In this document: piece by piece, positions 33,824-45,478 of the stretch | Numbering within the stretch: the first letter of the stretch is position 1 | Layout: each line of letters opens with the position of its first letter | DNA from: Phaeotremella fagi | Lineage: Eukaryota; Basidiomycota; Tremellomycetes; Tremellales; Phaeotremellaceae | Direction: 5' to 3' | Assembly (NCBI GenBank): GCA_001599715.1 | Contig: BCHU01000012.1 | Location: 982,803-1,046,802, forward strand | DNA: 64,000 nt | Program-made: the position numbers and the translations under genes | The notes under the pieces: generated by a model | Database searches by the model: none | The model's input: only the letters and a program-made list of their open reading frames with translations | Told to the model about the DNA's origin: nothing

Positions 33824-36175
33824 CTAAACCGCACTTCTACCTTCCTTCTCCGCTAGTACAGCTTGAGCATCGGCTTGACCCTCAGCAACACCCGCAGGGA
33901 CTGGAGCGACACTAGCGATACCTTCAGCGATAGCTTCCTCCCTCTCGCTGCTCTCCTCAGCTTCAACAACCTTCTCACTGACTGGTGCTGAAGCACCACC
34001 AGCAGCCAAAGCAGCTTTCTCTTTAGAAGCGGCGATAGCAGCTTCCTCCTCTGCCTTGGTTTGCATTTTCGTGTTCTTGATGATCAAAGCACCAACAAGA
34101 CCTAAGATCGCGAATGGAACACCGATAATATAAACGTCACGCAACGTTTCAACATAAGCTTGAAGAACGTCCGTTCGATATTGTTCAGGAACAGTCGTCC
34201 AAACAGCTTGAGCAGAATTGATAACAGCTTCAGTATAAGCTGCAGGTAATTCCGATGCGTATTTCTTCAAATTAACTTGAATCATGTTCTCGAAAACTGA
34301 TCCAGCGAGTGAGATACCGATGATTCGACCTGCGAATCCAATGAACGTTCCTACACCGGTACCAGCTGAGATCAACCATGGTTCAGATTTCAATTCGAAC
34401 TGCATGGCTACCATTGAATTCTGAAGGAAGAGACCGATACCGATACCGATAAGTGCTTGGAAGCCGTAAAGATGGTTTTCTGGAGTCTCAGGTGTGACGC
34501 TGTAGAGTAAACCTGATCCGATGGCGATGAAGAATGGACCTGCGACGATAACCCATTTGTATCGACCGATCAAGGGAATTACTCGGGCAGAAACCATGAG
34601 AATGACGATTTGGACCATGATCATTGGAAGTAATCTGACACCTGCTCCAGTGGCGGATTCATGGTAGACGGCTTGGTATGATTCTGAAAGATCTGTCAAA
34701 TTGTCAATGGGAGAAACTTTATTCAATGTGCTTTGAAAAGAACTGACAATAGACGAGGAGCATGAAGCATGCGAAACCGTTGAATAGGACGATGGATGCA
34801 CCTCTGGAAGGTCGTTAGCATGCAAGAAACAAATAAAAAGAAGAATAGAGAGAAAGACAGGAAGGCCAAATGTGGTAAAAAGTGGAACCGGGACTCACGC
34901 GATGGTTCTTCGTTTCAACAAAGCAAGTTTGAACATGGCATGTTCACCCAACCACCATTCATAAAGGACGAAGATGACTGGAATGACAGGGATCATAACA
35001 AGACAAGCAATGACACTGCCATCGTTCCATGATTTCGTGACCCCACCCCATTGGAGAGCAAGGATAACACAACAAGCCCAAGCCATTGTCATGGCACAAC
35101 CTAACCAATCGCATTTGGCAACTTTCCAAAGCATTTCCTTGTTCCAACCGGTGTAGGTTGCTGCTCTGCCCAATGGGGGGACTGAGGGCATGGCAAGGAA
35201 TAATAGACCGATGGCGACTCCACCGAATGGACTGGTGGTTTATTTAGTTGGGAGTGTAATTGGGGATGATGAACATGACTTACAGGTTGATATAGAAACA
35301 CCATCTCCAGGTAATGTGGTCTGAGAAAGCACCACCAACAAGAGGACCTAGAACGGAAGCGATAGCAAAACTATATCATGGATCAACAAATGTTTGACAT
35401 GACTCTGTCTATGAGATACACTTACCAAACACCGATCAAAGCAAAGTATTGAGCACGGTTGTGCATAGGTGTGATCTCAGCGACGATGATGAAAGCACCA
35501 CTGAAGATACCGGCTGCACCAACACCAGCAAGAGCTCTTCCAAAGATTAAAACTTCCATACTTGGAGCTACACCACATACTAACGATCCAACTTCGAAGA
35601 TGAAGATCGCAAATAAAACAACGAATTTAGAAGGGAAAATTTGGAGTAATTGAGAATAAATCAAATTGAAGCCGAGTAAGGTAAGGCTAATTACGGTTTG
35701 TCAGATAAACAATTTTCATCGAGGATGCGTTTTAAAACTTACAAGAAACCACTTGCAATCCATGGCAGCTCAGTGAGTGAATTGAATTGTTCCGTGATAC
35801 TAGGGATAGCAGTGGCAACGATAAGTTGATCTAAAAGATACAAGCGGTCATTAGTGACCGCTAAATCCAACATCTACCCAATAGTAAAAAGTTTTACTCA
35901 CCAAGAGCGAACAAGAAAACAGAAACCATCAAGGACAAGAAGATCATCCAGAATCTAAATCTCGATACCTCTAAAGGAGCTTGAATACCAGAAACACCGG
36001 CAGGCGCAACTCTTGGTTTATGAGTTTTACCTTGTTTATCTGATGGTGATGGAGCTCTGGAATCTGAGGTTGGTTTGGAGGTTCCTGCATCTGCTCCGGC
36101 TAGTGTATGTGTTGATGAGGTTGGGGTGGTTTTGGTGACTGAGGCCATTGTTGGTTCGGATGTAAGGGTGGTCAT
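33824..36175 (-). CDS. MFS transporter, DHA2 family (14 TM drug:H+ antiporter)
   Basis: Seven exons (35902-36175, 35743-35830, 35426-35686, 35284-35370, 34899-35231, 34748-34803, 33824-34692) give 655 residues. After a 65-residue Ser/Thr/Pro-rich N-terminus the family motifs follow in order: [14 protein letters not shown] (motif D1), [59 protein letters not shown] (motif C), [26 protein letters not shown]. The C-terminal tail (about 85 residues) is Ala/Glu-rich and probably cytosolic. The final acceptor (34693) was taken as TTGACAG since it restores [14 protein letters not shown]; the nearer TTTCAG would give a stop. Substrate unknown; toxin, drug or siderophore-type efflux is typical of the class. 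Confidence 0.88.
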
Positions 36176-36725
36176 GATGAAGGAGGGCGTATACGATGTT
36201 GATGTTGTGGTACGAATGTACTAGCCGAGAGAGTATGGATGATCACTCTTTGTTGCTATCAGATAAGAACAATAACCTTGGTGTAGGTGTTGGTGTTGTG
36301 TTCTTTTCCTGTTGCGTATGCTTCTGAAAGTGGATTATGTTAAACCACGGTAAGTCCAGGATAATGAATAAGTTGAATGTCTTAATTCTTTGGTACTCTT
36401 ATTTCTTTATATACTAATGTTTTTATTTTGAATTTTTATGGTCAGCCCCGAAGCCAGGTACAGCAAAGCAGACATTAAATTCTTACCCCGAGGCCGATGC
36501 AGGCGTAACATCCAAGGCATTGATTTTGCACCACGTGCGTTTGGTACCTTAGCCCGATACCGAGTGCTGAAATTAGAAATTATTACTTAGCCTAAGCAGT
36601 ATAGCTTAGATGCGCTCTGCCGTGAAGACGCGTCTTCTCTACTTCGGTGACAACCTGGTGTGGCTACAGAACAGTCATCTCTTCCAACCAAAGTCTACTG
36701 TCTATTATCTATCCCTGCCCCCTCT
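36176..36725. promoter_or_regulatory. intergenic between two MFS genes
   Basis: Upstream region of the first MFS gene and 3' flank of the second. CACGTG at 36533-36538. No gene seen. Confidence 0.35.
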
Positions 36726-38834
36726 TTACTCATGATGTCTCTGTTGTTTATCCATCCTAATGAACATGACAACCACCAAGAAAGCCAAAAATGCAAATCC
36801 AGCTCCAGTCCCTAAAGCACTTCGATATCCTTTCACAACAGATCCGTCCGCGACGTATCGTTCGACTGTACCAGCCATACCGAGCCCTGCTATCGTTCAG
36901 AGAACTCAACTATATCTTTGTCGTATAAAAACTTACCTATACTCAAACTGTAGTTGGTTATCAGACTGACCATACCAGCTGCTATTCCTTGGAATTCTCT
37001 GAATGTAGAAATGGCATGTTAGGTTAAATTCTCGAATAGTAAAAGATGTTCTTACCGATCGACAGAGTTTGAGACTAATAATTGACCAGTACTGAATGAA
37101 AGATCTGGTCCAGCAACGACTAGAATAGTAGCAGGAAAGATCTATCACCAGTCAACATCATCTACTGAAACTATAACTCACTTGAGCCCAATAGGTTTGA
37201 TCAACGGGAGCGGTGGCTACTAATATATCGCCGACAAAGAAAGCTGCCATGGAGATGGCGAAGATGACATGACCTGGTAATCTGTGAATCAAGAAGGGGA
37301 CGATGAGAGCGACGGTGATTCCTGATTTCCTATCAGTCCTTTGTAACAATTCATCTATTGTGTACTTACCCCCAGGAGCTAGTGGACACATCATAGCAGC
37401 GACGCTAAGAGGTTGAGTGAAACCTCTAACATTCCTTAGACTATCCACGGGGTAAGTAATAAATCCAATCTCATTTTGGATGAGAATCAACTTACAAAAG
37501 TGCTGTATAGAACTAAAACTTTCCGTTAACATCTTTTCACCGCATTTGACATATTCGACTCACGAGGAAAACACCGAAACTCATCCAACCCAACCAAAGA
37601 CAAACATATACCAAAGTCGATTCCTTCGTTAGAACTTCAGCAGGAACCAAAGCTTTCCTCCCCATTCGTTTCTGCCAGAACGCATACCCAACTAACGAGA
37701 GTATGGAAATTATCAACAATATATAAACGTATACAGTTGGCCAACCAACCACTGGACCTTGACTGGGTTTGTTCAGTACGTATCTACGATGAATCCACTC
37801 ACTTCCAAGCGAAGTTGAATAATCCTAGTCCTACGACTAATAGAGTTGCTCCTACAACATCGAATTGACCACCTTGGACTTTCCCGTCGGGAGGTAAAAC
37901 GAATACACCAATGATAGCGAACACTGTAGCCAGGATAGCACTGATTCAGAAACCATATCTCAATCAGTCGTGGTCATCTGATTCGATAAACGATAAAGAC
38001 ATACGTGAAAAACCAGATCCATCTAGCTCCAGCTTTCTCAGCTAGTAACGAAGAAAACACGGCACCAAAGATGAATCCGCCAGGACCTAATGCGCCTAAC
38101 AAACAGAAGACTAATGATCGAGTTGGACCTGTGAGATTTGGTTAACTTGGTTCGAGTCGAGTGGTTAAGTGGGGGTTGGAGGTACCTGGAGGATATGCTC
38201 TTCCAAAGATAGCAATTGCGTTGGGTACTAATCCCACGTTAGATCGTTGAAACTGTATTGCTGATAGACTCACCAGCCATACTTCCGCCTAACCCTGCTA
38301 TTGCTCTGCAGATATCAAATGGAATTTGGGATTTACAAAACCCCGATCCAATGTTACTAACGATGATAGTTATATAACCAAGCATCCACAGTAATCTCGG
38401 TCCACTTCGTGAATACAGCATCAGCTTTGGGATGACTTTGAAAAACAGTCGAAGGACTCACTACATATCCCCAAGTCTTCCAGCAATAATAACACCGATC
38501 CCCAGTGTCAACCTAATCAGTCAAAACCTAAACCCACTAACTGTAGAAAGAGGACATACGCATAACTAGCCGCCATCCAACTCAATTGACCGGGATCACT
38601 CGTACCCACCGATTCCCCAATTTCAAACAACGGCAAGATCGTCATACCGATCTGTCCTTGACCAAGAAGTTGAGCTGAACATACGGTAGCCACGAAGATT
38701 ATTTTATGAAGGGTTGATTCGTGTTTCGGGGCTGTGAAGGTGTTGAGATCCTCTGGTTCTGGGTTTTGGGATTGGGATTCGGAAGGGATGGGTGGGAACG
38801 TGGGGGATTTTGAAATTTCTTGTGATATTGACAT
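36726..38834 (-). CDS. MFS transporter, DHA2 family (Atr1/Amf1-like)
   Basis: Thirteen exons (38560-38834, 38462-38512, 38404-38274, 38186-38227, 38005-38128, 37803-37940, 37564-37762, 37496-37512, 37370-37440, 37182-37321, 37056-37141, 36937-36998, 36726-36889) join in frame to 499 residues; one exon is only 17 nt. The N-terminal half has the Amf1/Atr1-type blocks GQGQIGMTILPLFEIGESVG and DPGQLSWMAASYA, then GDMYGPRLLWMLGY, RAIAGLGGSMAG, GALGPGGFIFGAVFSS and a WIWFF pair. The C-terminal half has LLVSNSVDREFQGIAAGMV, also typical. Yeast relatives move ammonium, borate or drugs, so the substrate here is open. It is oriented head-to-tail with the other DHA2 gene but is not a close paralogue. 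Confidence 0.85.
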
Positions 38835-39322
38835 TTTTTGGTTTTGATGAAATGATAATTCACTTTGGATTCTATTGTACAGTATCCCAGATTGATTGTC
38901 TATGACTGCGAATACGTAGTCTAGTCATCCATTTTTTCCTGTACGTTTGCAATATCGAGAAACTATGACAAGACTTTTTGTTAAGCTTAACATTTCAATA
39001 TCCGAGGAAATTACCACTTTGAGGTTGATTTTCTCTTCGCTTATGGGATATTGATTTTCAATCTTTCTCATGAGTAAACGCGAGGAAACTCCTTTCGATA
39101 TCAGTATATCCCATGTACAACCTTTCCGCCGAGATGTTTGATTTACTTCGACCTTGTGATATATAATCTAATGCTTCCTGTACAAGCACATGAAGTTGAA
39201 TCCAATCCACTGACCAATTCCAACGGAACTGCCACCATGCATCATTCGGGAAAACTCTTAGCATCTCTTTTGCATTCACTTATGAAAACATCTCCAAATC
39301 TAATCATTTGAACCACTGCGTC
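38835..39322. other. intergenic, divergent promoters
   Basis: Between the divergent MFS and BTB genes. TACAGTA at 38878-38884. No gene seen. Confidence 0.45.
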
Positions 39323-40130
39323 ATGTCTACCGAGCCGAATGTTAAAAGACAAAGATTGTCCTCCACGACACCATCTCCAGATAGACCTGAACCTGAGCGT
39401 AACTTCAACTTCCATGCAGAATACGATGTGGATGGAGATGTTGTTCTGGTTTCAGGTGATGAATTAGCTTTCAAGGTTCATAATTATCATTTAAAGTCTG
39501 CCAGGTAGGTCCTACTCGATATGACTACAGATCAATCCAAACCATTTTGACTGCCCCAGTGTGGTATTGCGAGATATGATGGAAGCCAATAACACCAATA
39601 ACATCATCGAATTACTCGATCCCAAGATCGAATCTGCCAAGACCATAAGATATTTTCTGGATGTCATCACAGGTAGAAAATACGAAGAAAATCCAACAGA
39701 ACAAGGTCTAGATGTTCTACGTGACGCTCTGGAATTCTGTCAAAAATACGATTGTCCAGGTATCCAAAATACACTTCTAAGTCGACTACATTTCTATCTC
39801 GATGTCGGAGAGAAAGAAATTACCGTTTTCCTATTAGCAGCGCGATATAATCAAATCCATCTTGCACATCTTATTCTTCGAAGGGGAACTAAATTCGAAT
39901 GGGGACCTTCTGATTTTGAAGGTACGAAACTTGAGAAAGGTCTTCGAAGGAATTGTTTGGATCTCACTTATCTACCTTTAAGATATTTTGGGATGATCCC
40001 TCAGGAATGGCATGTCGCTTTCATGATGGCTAAATTTGGTACTGAAGCTACGATGAAGAATGCGGAAGGTAGGAATAGGATTGCTACTGAATTCTTATCT
40101 ATTTTGACGGCTCATTATCAAAGTGAGTAG
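39323..40130 (+). CDS. BTB/POZ-domain protein
   Basis: Two exons (39323-39504, 39560-40130) give 250 residues. The N-terminal 40 residues are charged and Pro-rich. The BTB fold follows: GDVVLVSGDELAFKVHNYHLKSARSVVLRDMM is its recognisable core (strand-helix-strand leading to a buried 'VH.YHL...S.V..D' pattern), then IIELLDPKIES, FLDVITGRKY and DALEFCQKYDCPGIQN, the usual last helices. The C-terminal 90 residues are helical and are unassigned. BTB domains dimerise and can recruit cullin-3. The gene is the first of a run of lineage-specific regulators around the calcineurin B gene. Whether the stop is at 40130 or an intron starts at the CAAA|GTGAGT is uncertain. Confidence 0.7.
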
Positions 40131-40496
40131 AGTGTTGGTTAGATGATTTTACCTATACTGACATAGACTGTTAATACGACTCTTTAGGTAGAGGAGATAC
40201 ATTATGAAGTCTATCACTGAATAATTTTGTATAGGTTCAACTGGTCTGATGATAGAGTAAGCTGAGTGGATTGTTGTAATACAAATAAATCGCGTATAAT
40301 TACTTCGAACAGTCACTATGTCTAATTCGTCGTTGCCTTCCTCCACCTTAGCCTTCCCTGACAACTCAATGTGACTTCTTTCCTTCCAAAGCCCCTCATT
40401 CAATAAATCTTCATAAGTGTCCCAGTTGTCTCTCAAAACTCTCCTATTTTATCTTTACTTGTAACGCAAGAAAATTTGATCATCATCAGCAGCAAA
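40131..40496. other. intergenic
   Basis: Upstream region of the next small gene. No gene seen. Confidence 0.45.
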
Positions 40497-40982
40497 ATGT
40501 CGGCAAATGATCGAACCAACAAAGAAGAATGGGTCAGTTGTAAAGCTTCTGATTTTCTCATTGTTAAAGAACGCGAATGCGAAGGGATGTTCAAGGATAC
40601 AGAAACTCGAATCTCTCCCAACTGCTTTTTCACTTTCTCAGGTAAACACAGAACCATGATATGTTTCAACTTCAATCACGATATTGATATCCAGATTTGT
40701 ATCGACCCAGAAACCCCACCCACTATCGTCACTTCATTGGAGATTCCCTTTTCATTTATAAATCTTCAGACCGATTTGGAAAGTGCTTTATCTACTTTCA
40801 CCGAGCCGAAGAGCTGGGGTAGTATTAATGATATTCGATATGAGAATGATCAAGCGTTTTTCGATATCCTCAAAACTACTTTGGGTGAAACTTCGAAAAA
40901 CGCTTCCAAAATTGCGAAAGATATCACTTTACTTTATCAAGAACATGTTAAACTTGGTGTAAAGGAGATACAAAAGGATTGA
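40497..40982 (+). CDS. orphan small protein
   Basis: Not recognised. A single-exon frame of 161 residues with a good ATG context (AAAATGTCG). It starts SANDRTNKEEWVSCK, has several Cys in the first half (ISPNCFFTFSG, MICFNFNHDIDIQICID), an interrupted beta-rich region, and a helical C-terminus (FFDILKTTLGETSKNASKIAKDITLLYQEH). No signal peptide or membrane helix. It lies between the BTB gene and calcineurin B. It has coding character (long frame, balanced composition) but no family call can be made. Confidence 0.5.
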   Translation: MSANDRTNKEEWVSCKASDFLIVKERECEGMFKDTETRISPNCFFTFSGKHRTMICFNFNHDIDIQICIDPETPPTIVTSLEIPFSFINLQTDLESALSTFTEPKSWGSINDIRYENDQAFFDILKTTLGETSKNASKIAKDITLLYQEHVKLGVKEIQKD

Positions 40983-41412
40983 TGGCAAGTTAGAAGTGAT
41001 AATTATGTTTATGGTGTGATGGAAGATGTCAAGCTTTCGATGAAAGTTGGGGAGAATTAGTATGTGAAAAGGTAGATTTGAATATGCATCCTTTTCCAAA
41101 ATCATCCGAGATATGGGCTTCCTTCTCACTTCGTCTGCAACAAAATAGTGAATCAGATTTATCAGCATCCTCTAGTCTTTCTCTTCTTGCTGAAAAGTCT
41201 GATACCATCTAAAAGACTGAAGAAACTCAGAAGACATGCTCTAGCAAATGGTTGTTTGACGATTACGAGCCACCATAACCGCCACTAATCCACCAAGAGA
41301 ACTCTTCGTCATAACATAACGGTAATTGAAATCCTCTGCTTGCTATCAATTCTTAATCCTCCATCCACCTTTTAATCAACAACAACAACATCATACTGAT
41401 ATTTCATCCAAA
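40983..41412. other. intergenic, CNB1 upstream region
   Basis: No gene seen; A/T- and CAA-rich just before the CNB1 start. Confidence 0.45.
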
Positions 41413-42506
41413 ATGGGTCAAGCAGAATCATCAGTAATCAACTCACTGGAAGCTAATTCAAATTGTACGTTGTCAATCAAAGTGTGATTCACAAGACCAA
41501 CTCGTCTGAATTCTCCACAATTCACTCTCACCTGCCATGTTTCGTCATGTTCACATCTGTAGTCTCATCCCAACTGACACTCTGAAACAGTCTCCGCACC
41601 AGAACTCCTACGTCTCAAGAAAAGATTCATGAAATTAGACAAAGATGGTTCAGGTTCCATCGACAGAGATGAATTCCTTCAAATCCCACAGATCGCTAAT
41701 AACCCTTTGGCACATCGAATGATAGCTATCTTTGATGATGAGTACGTTGTTTTGAATTGCTTATTTCTCAAATAATATCTACGTATACAGATTGACTTAC
41801 CTTTCGTATAGCGGAAGTGGAACTGTCGATTTCCAGGAATTCGTTGGTGGATTAAGTGCTTTTAGTAGTAAAGGTGGTAGAGATGAGAAATTGCGTTGTA
41901 AGTGACGTTCTGGTTTACTTCTTACCATGACGTTGACCGAGGATACTGATGATATGGTTTCTTTTGCTCCTCTTCGACCCAATCTCACTTCCTTGAATAT
42001 ATCATATATCACTAAACTCGTCAAAATCTCGTTTCCCATATCGTAGTCGCATTCAAGGTTTATGACATAGATAGAGATGGATTCATTTCCAATGGAGAGT
42101 TGTATTTAGTACTCAAACAAATGGTAGGAAACAATTTAAAAGTAAGTTACTTCTACCATCATGCTTGACATGACTCGAGATTTTCTTCATTTCTCGATGA
42201 TCGACACGTACTAAATCCATATTTCAGGATCAACAATTACAACAAATCGTCGATAAGACTATCATGGAAGCGGATAAGGACGGGTAGGTCAAGATGTGGT
42301 TGTTCATCAGAAATGATCTAATTGATGTTACAGAGATGGAAAGTTGTCATTCGAAGAATTTACCAACATGGTAGCTAGTACGGATATTGTCAAGTGAGCA
42401 TCACCTACAAATTCAAAACATCCTTTTCCCTTCCTTGTCTGTTCAAATGAGTAATTGATACTAACGAATCACTTTAAGGCAAATGACATTGGAAGATCTC
42501 TTCTAA
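41413..42506 (+). CDS. CNB1: calcineurin regulatory subunit B
   Basis: The Ca2+-binding regulatory subunit of the phosphatase calcineurin, which with the catalytic A subunit activates Crz1-type signalling, needed for heat and stress tolerance and morphogenesis in tremellomycetes. Seven exons (41413-41464, 41591-41741, 41812-41897, 42047-42141, 42228-42283, 42334-42393, 42479-42506) give 175 residues. The sequence is highly conserved: MGQAESS with Gly2 for myristoylation, four EF-hands ([52 protein letters not shown]) and the terminal [10 protein letters not shown]. All four loops keep the acidic coordinating residues. Confidence 0.97.
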
Positions 42507-42913
42507 ATCATTTCTTTCTGTTTACCCCCTCCCTGTTCTCATTATGAAACCCTCCTTTCACGATTATACCCAACATTGAACTCGATTTGTATGAATAGAT
42601 AAATATGGAAATGAATTCGATCGAATCAGAAACCTCGATGACGTCTTTCGAGTAAATGCAATATGCTAAATGGACTTCCACGGGAAAATGAAACGTACTA
42701 AATCATCAAACAACAAAGGACCGTTTTTTTATCCCGAGACCTTCCATTAACAATTAAGAATGAAATGATGAGGTGTGGAGCTTCAGAAGGCGCAACGTAA
42801 CAGGATAAGACCCCAAGACTTTGAAATATCTTCTTCCTATTCGACTATCAACTTTTCAGTCAATTTCAACCTTTCGATAAACATTCCAAGTCTAATACGA
42901 CAAACTCTGCCAA
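42507..42913. other. intergenic
   Basis: CNB1 3' flank and the upstream region of the next gene. No gene seen. Confidence 0.45.
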
Positions 42914-43671
42914 ATGAATTCTAATCCGCAAACCAACGAACAAGAGATCGACCAGTCCAAAGAGTCTGAAGCAAGCAGGTTAAAAATCACCTGCAAATGC
43001 AAGGAAAAACTACTCAATTTCAGTTATACTCGAACAGCTGCTATACCTCTCAAAACAGATGATATGACGAAGGAACTGTGGGAAAGATATCCAGAGATGT
43101 ACACGGCTACTCACTCTGTAAGTTGGACAGGTCCCATTTCTCACTTGATGTCGCTCATGCTTACCAGTATCATCCACCGCGCTAACATCACTTACAGAAA
43201 GGTGCAACCAATTACCGAAGAACCTGCTTGAGAAACAAAAGCGATCACAAATACACCGATATCGAGGTGAACATAAACGGTCTACAGATGACTTGTTGTC
43301 GAAACCACACTCACACCACAGATCACTCTATGAAGCTCAGTGACCTTGATCGTATAGCCCAATCCAATCATTTGGAAGAACCAACTCAAGCAATTCTCGA
43401 AGACTGGTTCCGCTGCAGCAACGGAGTGTTATCAACATGTCGTACAAACGGCTGTCAATCACCAGTGAAGAACATCAGCTCTCCCGAATTTGGTATCAAA
43501 GTCGAATGCAAGTATGATACAGATACACGATGTGAAAGTGATCGACAGTGGCAGAATGTTGAGATGAATCCTTCAACTTACGCGACGAAATACTGGGGAA
43601 ACGAAATCATAGACGATACGATCAGGTCCAAGTTTAATGGTTCCGTATCCATGGAGTTTGAGTTTCCATAG
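42914..43671 (+). CDS. dispersed member E of the small-protein family
   Basis: Exons 42914-43117 and 43198-43671 give 225 residues. The second exon, after a phase-0 intron, opens KGATNYRRTCLRNKSDHKYTDI, then GLQMTC, AILEDWF, LSTCRTNGC. These match the order of the tandem family at 24-28 kb (YSNF, distal Cys, ILENW, Cys). Exon 1 has LKITCKCKEK in the place of FTVTCSH. Identity is low, so membership is an inference from shared order and intron placement. Cys-rich, no signal peptide. Confidence 0.6.
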
Positions 43672-43941
43672 AAAGTGTTATTATCATTGTAGTAGTTGGT
43701 TGAGATGGATCTTATTTGCTGTAGAATGGGAATTGAATTATCACCATGCCGCATTCACAGCCCAGTGCTCTTCTATTTCGGGAACATACACATTTCGTAC
43801 TGAACTAATGTCTTCTTTCTGAAGCACGACTTCTAGGAAGTATTCACACTTAGGCCTTCCTGAATTTTTGAATGGACGATGTCATTGACAGAATAAAACT
43901 TTTCGTTCTTACTTTCAGTCTCAACGTAGTATTCTGTTACC

Positions 43942-45230
43942 ATGGGGCTTTCAAGTGAACAATCAAGTAAACAAAACACCAACAAAGATCTCTTTACAAC
44001 TCTCCCAACTGAAATCGGACAGCAGATTATCTCATATCTCCGACCTTGTCCAAAATCATTGGAAAAATCAACTTGGCCGGAAGTCCGTCAAAAGGACATG
44101 GCTAGTATGATGCGTGTCAGTCCTGTGAGTGCTTTTGGAGCCTAAATACAAATGTGTATTTGACTTATGTTCAATGACTATAGAGAACTCTGGAGTGGAC
44201 AGGTGATATGCTCTACGAGTCGGTTTTCACAGCCAGTGTACAAAAACTCTTTATCGGTTTATACGATTACCAAAGCGATTCAAATGAAAAACCACAAACC
44301 ATCAAGAAATTCACCTTTGGGTCGGAACAAGGTGAAATATTAGAAAGTATCAAATCAGAGAGAAAAATAAGTTCGATTACCCGTACTCGACACCTATACC
44401 TGATCAACCCAGCAAGCTTTGCTTCAAATTCAAATGCGGGTGGCGCAACAGTTTGGTTCGACCAGATTGGCCTTATGAAGGATTGGACTACAGGTTTCAA
44501 CATGTTCAGCAACTCAACAATAGATCATCAAGTTTGGTCAAAACTCACCACAATATCCATTTGTCCGACTAGAAGTCCCCTCATGGATTTAAATCGGGTT
44601 CCACCACCATGGATGACGTGGTATCAAGCTAGAATGGATTTTATGAGTACGATCTCCACTATCATCTTCCAACCAAACATCAAGAGTGTCTGTATCCGGG
44701 GAATTCGACCTGAGTTTGATGCTCCTTTGAAGGAAGATAAACAGCAAGAAGGTATCTCTAGAGACCAACCGCTTGAAGTAATTCATCATTACCATGAACG
44801 TACTGCCCCAGAAATGAAGCTAGGAGTTACTGTGAAGATTCTACCGGGATGTCAAAATATATACACAGTTCCTCCGACCGAAGACGTCAACAATCAGTAT
44901 CGCTCTCCCGAAAAATGTGACTACCTTGGAAGGCTTTTTCAGGGAGCTGTCAACAATCTAGAATCAAACACTCGTCTTGAGGAAGACAGAGCCCTAGCCA
45001 ATCCTTCCGAGAACATCATTGTACCTCTCAAGCAGCTTGCCTCCAGAACTTCGGTCAATTGTTATACTCGCTTTGCAAATGCAGAGCTTGAAGACGGTCG
45101 TTCTTGGTGGGAATACGATGTAAAAAGATATATGAGATCCAAACTCAAGGAAGAACATCACTTTGAATCAATGATCAGTACAGAGTGGGAGCAATGGGAG
45201 GGTTGCCCTGCATGTGGAAGCAGGGAGTGA
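43942..45230 (+). CDS. F-box-like protein 1, C-terminal CPACG
   Basis: Two exons (43942-44124, 44184-45230) give 409 residues. The N-terminus resembles an F-box: LFTTLPTEIGQQIISYLRP, then a helix ending MASMMRVSP at a phase-0 intron. The central part is a long mixed fold without an obvious repeat (RHLYLINPASF, TTISICPTR, VIHHYHERTAPE, VKILPGCQNIY). The C-terminus reads CYTRFANAE, RSWWEYDVKRYM, and ends WEQWEGCPACGSRE, a Cys-x2-Cys knuckle. Three paralogues occur in this window. F-box proteins recruit substrates to SCF ubiquitin ligases; this role is inferred from the N-terminus only. Confidence 0.65.
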
Positions 45231-45478
45231 TATCATAGTTGAGATGGAGGTCAATCCGTGGGTACACTTTTGCTTATGAATTGCTATTTACTGCCCACAG
45301 ATGTTTTTTCCCGGTTCCTCAAGGATGAGCAGATCAGATTGAGCTGTAGCTCTATGACTCTTTGCAAAGTGCATTATCACAAATCCAAACACTCAAGTGT
45401 AAAAGGCTCAGCCAGTGATTGATATGTTTCTTTTCAACAAGTCTCATTTCCTTACATACTGTACAGCAAAAGATAAAA

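Noticed and set aside
38140..38155. GGTTCGAGTC resembling a tRNA B box
   Set aside because: It lies in an MFS intron and has no A box or cloverleaf; no tRNA was found in the window.
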